A stretch of 49,001 nucleotides of DNA, taken from contig JBBBWG010028001.1 in assembly GCA_037176905.1 (NCBI GenBank), positions 1 through 49,001 of the forward strand. The letters run 5' to 3'. Positions within the stretch are counted from its first letter, which is position 1. Every line of letters starts with the position of its first letter. The notes beneath the pieces were generated by a model. The model did no database searches and was not told where the DNA came from. It saw only the letters and a list, made by a program, of their open reading frames with translations. This DNA comes from Azolla pinnata. Its lineage: Eukaryota; Streptophyta; Polypodiopsida; Salviniales; Salviniaceae. The translations under genes and the position numbers were made by a program. This document shows, piece by piece, positions 10,633-20,742 of this stretch.

Positions 10633-13263
10633 ATGCAGTCAGCTGATCGGCCTCGCCACAAGAGAGCAAGGCTCGATGAGCCTATCCGCGATGATGATGA
10701 TCATCATCATCATCGGATCGTAACCGACATAACCAACATTCAGCTGAAAGCCGATATCCTTGGATCAAGTCCTGAATCTGAAGATTCTCCGCCCTCCATG
10801 AACTTGCTCGAACGCCTCCCGCTCGATCTCCTCCTCTCCATCTTCGCCTGCATCAGCTCCACCGCATCGTCGCCTCGGGAGCTCATCGGCCCTCGCCTAA
10901 CGTCTGAATTCGTTCAACCAGACTCCTCTCCACATGATAATACTACGTGAATCATCTGACATGATTTCCATCTGTTTGGTTCTGATTCTCTCAGTGATTC
11001 AATGGGCCTAGTGTTCTAAGTACAGTGTAACAGTAGATTGAACCAAGCCCTCTTCGATCTGCTTCTGAATCCTCTCTCTTTTCCTCTAAAATGCTAGCTG
11101 TGTTAGCACAATGCAGTAGATTGAATCAATCCCTTGAATCTGATGAATCTTCTGTACTCTCTTCATTTTCCTTTTAAAATGCTAGCTGAGTTAGTACACA
11201 ATACAGTAGATTGAATCAATCCCTTGAATCTGATGAATCTTCTGTACTCTCTTAATTTTCCTTTTAAAATGCTAGCTGTGCTAGTACTCAATACAGTAGA
11301 TTGAATCAATCCCTTGAATCTGATGAATCTCTGTACTCCATTTTCCTTTAAATTTGTGGCAGGTGCAGGAGATTCAAGGCTCTCGCCAGCCACCCGCTCG
11401 TGCTGTCCAAGGCTTGCTTGCCTTGCTTGAGCATCGATCCCTCGGCATGGTGCAATGAATCGCGCCGCTATCTGCAACAATGCGCCGATGCAGGCAACAT
11501 GGAAGCTTGCTACATCTTAGGAATGGTAGCTTGTTAGTTAGTAATTCCTGCTGATTATATGTCATACAAAAGCTTGCTTGAATCTATCAGATTCTCTGAT
11601 CCAGCTATGAATCATAGATAGATAGCATAGCATAGAATAGATTTTGTGCATGCATATTGATCAATATTGTCAGATGTTCATCTCTCAATTCCTAAATTCA
11701 TTTTCTGCATAATATGATCAAATCAGTTCATCTCAGATCAAATCCTTCATTTTCTGCATATTTATCAATCCGTTCAATGTCCATCCATCCATTTCGACTC
11801 GCTTCATTCGATGGGTGCGATCTTCGATTCTTGCATATGATCAAATCTGTTCATCTCTCGATCCCTTCATTTTCTGCATATGATCAATCTGTTCAATGTC
11901 CATCCATCCATCTCTTGATTCCTTCATTTCGATCGATTCTTGCATATGATCAAATCAAATCATCTCTCAATACCTTCCTTCATTTTCTGCATAAGATCAA
12001 TTTAATCTGTTCATCTCTCAATTCCTTCGGTTTCTGTATATGAGCAATCTGTTCAAGGTCCATCCATCTCTCGATTCCTTCATTTTCGATCGCGTCATTC
12101 GATGGGTACTGCGATATTCTTCGATTCTTGCAGCACATGACCAAATGATCTTCTGTTCATCTCTCAATTCCTTCATTTCTGCATATGATCCATAGACTGT
12201 TGATCAAGGTCCATCGATTCCTTCATTTCCGATTGCTTCATTCGATGGGTACTGCAATCTTCTTCGATTCTTGCATATTATGATCAGATCAGATGTTCAC
12301 CTCTCAAATTCCTTCATTTCTGCATATGATCCAGACCGAGTATAGACTGTTGATCAAGGTCCATCCACCTCCCAATCCCTTCGTTTCCGATCGCTTCAAC
12401 CGATGGGTGCTGCGATCGTCTTCGATTCTTGCATACGATCGATCAAATCGGATGTTCATCTCTCAAATTCCTTCATTTTCTGCATATGATTGATCCATAG
12501 ACTGTCGATCGGGGCCGTTCTCCATCCATCTCTGTGTACAGTACATCCATGGTGCTCTGAATCCTGATGAAGCAGGGAATGAATCGTCTTCCCCCCATGG
12601 CAGATCCAGTTCTACTGCTTGGGCGAGCGCGGAGGGGGCATGGCGATGATGGGGAGGGCGGCCATGGCGGGGCACAAGGAGGCGCTGTATTCGCTGGGCA
12701 TCGTCTTCTTCAACGGCAGCGGAGGCAGGAAGGGCGAGTGCAGGAATCTGAGGGCGGGGATCTGGCTCTGCGCGAGGGCGGCGTGCTTGGGGCATCTGGA
12801 TGCCATGCGGGAGCTCGGCCATTGCTTGCACGACGGCTATGGCGTGCTGCAGAACGCCGCCCAAGCCCGCAAGCTCCTCCTCCATGTCCACCATGCGCAG
12901 GAAGCAGTCGGTCCCCTTCACCATCGCCATCGCCATCGCCATCATCTCCATGCTTCGAATCGCTTCCTTGTCCGCTGGTTTGCCCTCGCCCGCCCGCCCT
13001 TTCCTGCTGCTTCCGGGCTCCGCCTCTGCTCCCATGGCGCTTGCGGGCGGATCGAGACCCGGCGCCATGAGTTCCGGCGCTGCTCCGACTGCGGACTCGC
13101 CCACTACTGCTCCCGCTCCTGCCAAGCCATGGATTGGAAGCTCAGGCACAAGCTCGCATGCCGCCCCCGGATCCTCCCTCACCGACATCGCCAGCATCTT
13201 CCTCTGCGTCGTCCTCCTCCTCCACCACAACCACATCCTGCAGCTACCCACACCAGATCATGA
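10633..13263 (+). CDS. F-box / Sel1-like / MYND zinc-finger protein
   Basis: Three exons join in frame: 10633-10901, 11363-11525 and 12604-13263, giving 363 aa. The N-terminus is acidic with a short His run. An F-box-like segment, LLERLPLDLLLSIFACI, covers about residues 57-75 and continues across intron 1 into LTCRRFKALASHP. Sel1-like helical repeats follow (ADAGNMEACYILGMIQFYC, then HKEALYSLGIVFFNGSGG and GHLDAMRELGHCLHDGYGV). The C-terminus carries a MYND finger from LCSHGACG (about 284) to HKLAC (about 330) with the CSDCG, YCSRSCQ and DWKLRH elements. The order matches the Arabidopsis At1g67340/At5g50450 type, probable SCF substrate receptors. The family's intron positions also appear kept. 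Donor 1 (GTCTGA) is weak. The gene has CDS introns of 461 and 1078 bp, both filled with tandem repeats. Confidence 0.9.
11010..11350. repeat. 88-90-bp tandem array in intron 1 of the F-box/MYND gene
   Basis: Three close copies start near 11091, 11179 and 11269, with a more diverged copy before them. The unit runs ATGCTAGCTGTG-TTAG, CAGTAGATTGAATCAATCCC, TTGAATCTGATGAATC, TGTACTCTC, TTCATTTTCCTTTTAAA. The array ends at the real splice acceptor at 11362. Confidence 0.95.
11640..12540. repeat. Higher-order tandem array in intron 2 of the F-box/MYND gene
   Basis: A 35-75-bp theme (TTCATCTCTCAATTCCTTCA, TTTTCTGCATATGATCAA, TCTGTTCAA-GTCCATCCATC) is embedded in a larger unit marked by CGATGGGT...CTTCGATTCTTGCATA. 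The CGATGGGT marker lies near 11809, 12099, 12243 and 12401, so the larger period is about 145-158 bp. It fills almost the whole intron and is unrelated to the intron 1 array. Confidence 0.9.
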
Positions 13264-14390
13264 CTACCGACACAACACTGTCTTGCACCTGATGCCTCCT
13301 CCGACTGTTCAGCGGATCGATACAGACCTCTTTCACCATTGATGATGAGCAATCCGTCAGTCCCAACCGACCGATGCCTCAAAATACAGGCATATGTGAC
13401 CCACCCTCCATCAAAGGATAGATACTCACTCACCAGGGAAATCTTTGGGCTTTACATGTGGATTTTCCGTTGATCTGATTGTGAAACATACAGCTTTATG
13501 CCAGTATTCCAGATTTGGTTTGTTTTACTTGCAAGAGAGAACACTAGATCTGTTACAGACAATCGATGGATCATTGCAGTGAATAGAACAGATGGAAACT
13601 TCATTCAGATGGAGCATTTAGTGTATTACACCAAAATTCTGACAGACACGATCACAAACTCAAACCACTGGTTAAGCAGTTGTTACTTTGAAGTAATTTA
13701 CATGCCCATTTACATAAACTTGTTTGTTTACTTGCAGTATGTGCCGTCTGGAATTTCAACGGGGCTACAAAACTGAGATTTCCAAATACCGATTTCAATG
13801 TGTATATAAAGCTTTACGCAATTTGATTCAAATGAATGTTCTGCTTGCGATGGTTCAGTTGCAGAGCACTCCGTTATAATATTGTAACCTCCATACATAA
13901 CAGAAAATCTGATTTCAGCAACTCATTATGCATCAGTTGGTACATCGTATTACTTCAAATTTCAGTCAGAAGATCGAAGGACAATGAAATTCTTCAGTTT
14001 TCCATGAAGTATGCCCAGCACTTTCCAGTCAAGTTGAGAATTTTGGTCGGCATACCTTGCGATCATTTCAACGTATCTTAGTTGAAGCCTCTTTTCTTTC
14101 AGTAACTGGGGATTTCTGACCCGATCACACAATCTCAAGTTAACCCACCTCAAAGAATGTTGTTAGACTTAGCTCTTCACCCCGCAATAAGAAAGTCAGG
14201 CACACCTGCTACCGTGTAAAACTTGGTTTACTATGAATACACCTCAAGATCCTTTCCATGTCCCTTGTGTAAAAGCTGGGTTGAGGAATCTGGGATCTTG
14301 GGCACAAACAGGCTCTGAAAATTAAGGCATTCAATAGAGGATTTCAATACGGCAGAAATGGATGGAGGTAAAAGAATGAGTTGTTATATT
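13264..14390. other. Intergenic between convergent genes
   Basis: The 3' ends of the F-box/MYND gene (+) and the unknown ten-exon gene (-) face each other. Both 3' UTRs should lie here. No further gene, RNA or repeat was recognised; the short open frames have no supporting features. Confidence 0.6.
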
Positions 14391-17300
14391 TCAGAAGCCA
14401 ACCTCAATGGAAAATCTTCCATAAATGATGTCTCTGTTATAATTAGCGGCAGGGGCAAACAATCCTGGGCCCAAAGTAACTTTAGGGGGTTTGTAATCAT
14501 CATTCGGACCAATCCGGCCAGTTATTACATTTCTGCAAATAGCTGCACAAAAAAAACATAGTTTCTTTCAATCACTATCTTCTGAACAACTCCGAACATC
14601 CAAATAAGAGAAATAACAACAAAAATGCCCCGCAAAGCATTGAATATATACCAGAATCACCCCTATGTTTTCAAGATTGTAAAAGAATACTCCCCTGGCA
14701 GTACTAGAATTTACGGCAATGTAAGGGAATCCCAGTATTTCTGTTTGGAATCTTAGGGTGATTGTGATAAATCACAGTACATGCAATTGATGGTCTTCTC
14801 ATTCGGAAATGCATTCTGAAACTAGCATATTACCAGTATCATGTTGTGCACCCGTTGCACACCACATTTTCAGCGGGCGAGATGGGGCAACAGTACTCGC
14901 CTTTGGGACACACTGTCATATGACATTAGACATAGTTTGATCAAATCTGATAGTGAAGACATGAAGATTTTGCTAAAAAGCATCAATTAATTGCCATGAA
15001 GATCTTCAATTTAAATCATGTTAATACGAATAGTAATTCATAAAACTTACTGCCGGATTCTCAAAATGATCATTATGTCCTTCAGGTATGTATTGTCGAC
15101 TGGTAGCATGGCCAGAATCACCATTTGGTTCATCATTTGTTTTCCCTGCTTTCAAAAGCAGATTCAGTTATTCTGCCTCGAATCTTGTTTGCCATCACAA
15201 CACTAATAATAACTGTTTTTTCATAAAAGTCTTAGATAAATTTCAAGCAAGACATAGATATTCGTCAAGGAATCAAGTTAATCAATCATCAATTGCTCAA
15301 TGAAAGTGCAGCCCTTTTGTTTTAAAATCATGCAGGCAATTGTCGGTAATTTTAAATATCACAGAGTAGGTAGATGACTCTGTGGAAATAATTCTTACTG
15401 GACCAAATAAAATGTTTGAACCAAATGCTTTATCCCTGCTCCTCAATGTTAAAAAAAAATGACTATATGAAATTTAGGTATGATACCATGGTCTGGCTTC
15501 AGGGAAGATGCTGAAAACAAATGTAGTGGTGGATGTGATTTGAAGTATTCAGCAACTTTAGCCCGAATTTCCCTCATCTGCAAAGGGCACTTGAAATATT
15601 GTATAATCACCACTCAATTGCTTTTGATATTCTAAGGACTACATATCAAAAAAATGTAAGTACTTAGTTAAGTAGCAGAACATAATCACCTGTGGTGTTG
15701 GGAACTGCACGGCATTTGGTCTTTCACTACCCACATCCACTGTTTCAGGGAACAGTTGCAAATGTGGGTGCTTCCTAGTATAGTTTGGAATTTTGGCCCT
15801 GACCTCTTTGTTCTAAAACAGAAGGAAAATCAATAAGATTGCGTTTCCTAAGAAAAGCCTGCATTAGCTTATTGACTTCTCTTGCCTTTCGTAATATAGA
15901 AAACAATAAGTACTATTTAGAGTTCAGTAAAAAGAATTTGATTACTGAATAATGATTACATTTGGTTTCATTGGATTTGTCCTCTCATTAACCACATCTA
16001 ACACTTCAGGAAATAGTTGCAAACGTGGGTGCTTCTTATTATAGCTTGGAACTTTCTTCCTCAGATCTTTGGTCTGTATGCCAAAGAGAACTCAATACTA
16101 TGATGAAAGATCGTACTTTCAAGTTGGAAAATATGCTCGAATTTTTCTTCATCTCTCAAACACCCATGTGGTTGAATCCCCAAAGAGAGAAATATGATAT
16201 AGGTTCCATCAAATCGGTACAATTGAGAGATAAAAGTGGGTTAAGTGACCATACAATTTCTCTACCAAGGCTAGATCAAGTATTCAAGGAAATAGCAAAA
16301 TCTTAGGGTCATTTGGATGAACAAGGAAAAACCTCCGGCATTTCCGCATTTTGCTATTAAAGATAATAATGTTATTGATACCACAAAAAAAAGGAAATGG
16401 AAACCTTTTGTTTTACATACATCAGGGGCTGTTGATTTCGTGTTCCCAAAGGGAGGAGACCATTTCGATGTTGGTGGTTTTCCTGAGCCCCGAGATGTGT
16501 GCCAAAATGGTTCATCATGTGAAACTGCTGTCACATGTTTCCGTTCATGTTTCACCTTCCGCTCTGTATGGCATTCTGCAGGTTTAAATACCCTGATACC
16601 CGGTCTCCAATGTGAATCCCCCTCTTGGCCACACTTAGGCTGATTGACTTTGGTAGAAGCCCTCCACCCTTCAGAACTCAGAGAATCCCTGCCGGGATCA
16701 ATGTACCGGATCGACGATCTCCAGTTCTATCTCCATATAAAGTATCGAGATCAGATACATCGAGCATAAAAGATCAGGTGTGGCACCATATAATTCGTTT
16801 ACATTGCTAAAAATTTGTAGCAAACAAGCCCTACATCATCTAGAGGCAAAGGTGCTCCAGTCCTTGCCAAATGTGAATCACCCCCTCCTTTAACGCTCCC
16901 TCTTGATGATCTCCAATCTCTCTCATATCCATAGCCAGGATCAATGTATTTGGTTGAAGATCTCCACTGTACCCGAGATCAAAAGTTAAAATGAATATAA
17001 TCCACTAGGCACAAAACTAAAGTTTTCATATCAATCACTCTTTTTGGTTACACATGCTTTAATATTTTAAAAGCTATGCTCAAGAGAATACTAATGTACA
17101 CTGATAGCAGATTTCAGGGGCCTTACCGCATCTTGAGAGCTTCTAAATAGATCTGAGAATGCCAAGCTTGTTCTGCCATTGTGATATTTACTGGAAGTGC
17201 CTCCACATGAATGAGGCCTGATCTTCAGAGACTGCTCCTTTGCATGTCCAAATTCTTTACTCATGATGGATAATGTAAACTAAAAAATCGTCACATTCTG

Positions 17301-17978
17301 TTATCTCGCTCCAATAATCTTCAATTCGCTTAAGTATCCATGTCAAATCCATCAGACTGCATTTGCATGTCATTAATTGTTACAACAAAAAAAACCTTTC
17401 TATTAAAGATTTAGCTTATCCACAAGCATGATTCATACACCAATCGAACCAACGTGATGACCATATGCATTTCCATTCCACGAGATTTGAATATTAACTT
17501 TGCTTTTCCATAGCATGTTTGTTCATATTTTCTCTAAATCACAACTCGATGTATGTACTACTTTACTGGATGCCATTGCAGAGTGTTTAGAAATTATTGT
17601 AATGGGCTATACCAAGATGGTAAACCAAGCGTGATTCGGCCCAATTATTTATACACTCCTAATGCCGAATCTCACAACAGCCACTTCCATTGACCATCAT
17701 AGGAATGAATTACAGACGTCTGAGCTCTGTTTTCATTTTAGAGCTTTGAGCTCTCCTATCCTCTCATGGAATTATCTTTTATGTAGATATCCATTCTGAA
17801 GTCTAGACAGATTTGGGAGTGAAGCAGCCTTTTCTTGGTTCTATAGCTAACGTTTAGCCGATGATATTCTTTGATCACGGTCACAAAACCTCACGAAACC
17901 AGACAGAAGAAACGGACAAGTTTTGAATATAAACAAAGAATATACCTGGGATGCAGCATTTACATGAAGATCGGTCAT
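14391..17978 (-). CDS. Unknown protein, ten exons, internally repetitive
   Basis: Ten short exons join in one frame with GT-AG borders: 17978-17946, 17279-17127, 16966-16835, 16726-16421, 16073-15960, 15812-15690, 15577-15487, 15145-15051, 14912-14834 and 14542-14391, giving 425 aa. I do not recognise the family. It is basic and hydrophilic, with no signal peptide, membrane segment or catalytic motif. Exon 3 and the first half of exon 4 share a repeat: WRSS.KYIDPG, then WRSS or WRAS, then GDSH..R.G. Exons 5, 6 and 7 are copies of another: K..R.K.P.Y..KHP.LQLFPE, weaker in exon 7. Exons 5 and 6 are also alike at DNA level, pointing to exon duplication. The C-terminus (exon 10) carries YKPPKVTLGPGLFAPA. 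The first ATG (17978) and exon 1 are the least certain; an in-frame alternative start is at 17264. A structural or cytoskeletal role would fit such repeats but is speculation. Confidence 0.7.
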
Positions 17979-19379
17979 GACCACTACTCATGTGTTTAGA
18001 CATACCCACACCCAGGAGTAAACCGTACTGAATCAGCCGAATTTATGAAAATTTCTACCAAAAGACAATTCCTTTCCTTTGGCATTGGAACCATGCTGAA
18101 TTAACCAAGAGTACAAAGACAAGATACAACCCCTACCCCAAGTGTATTCTCATGGGCATATCTTAAGTAAGAACAGAGTATTAAACTAAAGCATACAAGA
18201 AACAAAAGTATACGAACTAAAAACCTATCTGATTGAACATCAAGGTTGTATCACCATAAAAAATTTTACTTGCATCCTCTACAACAATGAGCCATGTGAA
18301 CAGATATGGGATGAGAGACACCTTTCTTGTTCCTCTTAAATTTCAAAACAACTATAAAACAGTGCAAGAGGATTAGATACGATATCCCCTTCATGTTTTA
18401 ATCTCCCACAATTTGTATATCTCTACTCTTTTACACATATGCCAAGCCTACTATGATAAGTTGTCTATGGATCCCTATACTTGACCTTCAGATCTTTGTT
18501 TCCAGGTTTAATATTTTCACTATCCTGTTCCTAAGCTTCATACTAGTATAATAAACCAGATTACTAGTGTAAATTGGTCTTATAGTAAGCCATGCTTTAA
18601 TGAAGCCCATAAGGCTTGGGTCAAGCTTCACAAACTACATTAGACCGCTAGGCATTGTTTCAAACTGGAGTTACACATCAATGACCATCTGGTCATCAGT
18701 TGGACAAGGTTTTACCAAGTAAGCTACATTCACTTGGGATATAATCAGATGAGTCATATTGGCCTTGAAAAGGCATTGATATATACACAAAATCATCACT
18801 ATCACTATCATTATCATTATCATCATTATCATCATCTCTCTCTCTCTCTCAAGTACAAACCAAGAAGATGAAGGATATGGTGATTTGGGTGATAAATATG
18901 CTTCAAAAATCCAATCAAATGGGTCATATTGTGGTGTTTCAAGGCAATGATATATTGTCGACAGCGACATAACCATCATAACCTTCCGTGTATCCCTTCG
19001 AGTACGATTCAAGAAAACCATTGCAATAAGGTGATCACCACCATAACACCGTAGCCTCGTTGATCAGACAAAGATTCTTGACAAGCCATGCCAAGCACAA
19101 TGCATCAGTGGAGAAATACCTCATATGATCAGAGAAGTTCCATCCGGTGGAGAGCCTTAGTCTGATGATGGGCGGATGAAGTTCAAGCTAAAACTAGATG
19201 ATGAAAGGACGCCATCGCTTCACATCGCTACAATACGATGCAAGATGCATGTATACGTACATACATACGTAGTTATAGTATGTACATGCGTGGAATACGT
19301 ACCTATTTCAATAAACACAATACGACCGTATTTACAAAAATGCCCTTGCCCAAGGGAAACAAAAACAAAAATATATATA

Positions 19380-19475
19380 CAAAGAATGCACTTATATATA
19401 TATATATAAATAGATAGATATAGATATAGATATAGATATAGATACAGATATAGATATAGATATAGATAGAAAAGC
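19380..19475. repeat. (ATAGAT)n / (TA)n microsatellite
   Basis: TATATATATATA is followed by about twelve ATAGAT units with one substitution. It produces spurious Tyr/Ile-rich open frames on the minus strand. Confidence 0.95.
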
Positions 19476-19928
19476 CCCAATTATCCTTAAACGCGAGCTT
19501 ATTAATCACATCAATTTAATGCCAAATTGTTTTTTTCACTATAAGATCGATCGTTGACCCCGTGTTGATTTGCTGTGGTACCCCTTTGATCAGCCCAATT
19601 TGTTTTATCGTAGTCCCGAAACTTACTTGCAAGTTCAATTCTTAGACCTGGTGCACGATTCTGCTTCCTGTTTTTTGTTCTATGGGGGACTTGTAAGCAA
19701 ATTTTGATGCGCATTCAACGTTTTTGATTTTATGATGCTATATATATATATTTTAGGATAGAAATGGGGCATCATATTTCCATGAGCGAAATCCGATGCC
19801 ACATCCTGAGATCTGGTTGTTATAGTTTGGCTGCAGAAAACCGTCGCAAAATTTGTGGAATTTGGCTCGAATTCGACTAGTTATAAATTCTGGAAGACGT
19901 CGATTCGTTACCCACGGCGGCATGCTGC

Positions 19929-20115
19929 ACTTGCAACCCAAAAACTCGTGTGAAATCCTCTACATCATACAAAGTTGGTGCGCGTAGAAGTAAAAGTATC
20001 ATGTTGCGGAGCTCATCGTTATGAAAAAGATTGGCTCCCTCTCGGACATTTGTTGACAATTTGGGATTATTCTCAAAGTCGATATAGATCGAATCAGTGT
20101 CAAACTGCCTGCAGA
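19929..20115 (-). other. Possible orphan exon
   Basis: On the minus strand, a CTGCAG acceptor-like site near 20113 opens a frame of about 60 codons with protein-like composition (FDTDSIYIDFENNPKL, then NDELRNMILLLLRAPTLYDV). It ends at a possible donor, TTGCAA|GTGCAG, near 19930. No neighbouring exon joins it convincingly and I recognise no domain. It may be a gene relic or chance. Confidence 0.2.
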
Positions 20116-20185
20116 CGATTGGGCTTACTCAAATTGGATCAGAGGAAAAGAACGTGATATATCAGACTACTGATGATCTATCGGT

Positions 20186-20625
20186 ACCATCATCACCAGA
20201 TTCATCATCACCACCACCACCACCATAATCATCAATCATCACCATCATCACCATCATCATCATCCTCACCACCACAGTCATGATCATGATCTCATCATCA
20301 TGATCACCATGATCACCACAGTCATGATCATGACCATCATCATCATCAGCAGCATCACAATGGTGCTGATCAACACCATCACGATCATGATCATGACCAT
20401 CACCATCATCACCATGGCCACCGCCATGACGATCATGATGATGATGGTCATCACCGCCACCACTGTCATCATCACCACCACCATCACCATCTCCATCATC
20501 ATCATCACCATCACCATATCCATCATCACCATCACCATCTCCATCATCACCATCACCACCACCACCATCATCACCATCACCATCAGCACCACTACCATCA
20601 CCATCATCTCATCATGGTCTTTGCC
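20186..20625. repeat. CAT/CAC trinucleotide block upstream of the DUF455 gene
   Basis: Dense ATC/CAC units with interspersed CATGATCATGAC pieces, ending about 120 bp before the DUF455 start codon. The composition is the same as the blocks at 1-475 and 42283-43110. Open frames in it are Thr/Ile-, His- or Met/Val-rich artefacts. Confidence 0.95.
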
Positions 20626-20684
20626 ATCACTTCATGTCAGGTTCAGTGATCCATGCATGGGTCCCTATGACTGACACTCCTGCG

Positions 20685-20721
20685 TAACCCTAACCCTAAC
20701 CCTAACCCTAACCCTAACCCT
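20685..20721. repeat. Interstitial telomere-type repeat, six (TAACCC) units
   Basis: A perfect TAACCC hexamer array (TTAGGG on the other strand) sits 22 bp before the DUF455 start codon. This is the six-base type, whereas other telomere-like motifs in this window are the seven-base TTTAGGG plant type. Confidence 0.95.
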
Positions 20722-20742
20722 CAAATCCGAGAGAGCTCAGGA

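Larger units (their letters stand above)
17979..20185. promoter_or_regulatory. Intergenic between divergent genes
   Basis: This should hold the promoter of the unknown gene (-) and the distal promoter of the DUF455 gene (+). It contains two diverged copies of a ~45-bp theme (TGGGTCATATTG...AAGGCAATGATATAT) near 18750-18785 and 18918-18957, an ATC/TCTC microsatellite (18795-18850), an AT run with (ATAGAT)n (about 19390-19472) and TATATATATA at 19740. A minus-strand frame at about 19929-20115 is noted separately. Confidence 0.5.

Noticed and set aside
18671..19021. Minus-strand 116-codon frame
   Set aside because: It spans an ATC microsatellite and two copies of a non-coding repeat theme, has no splice partner and no recognisable motif.
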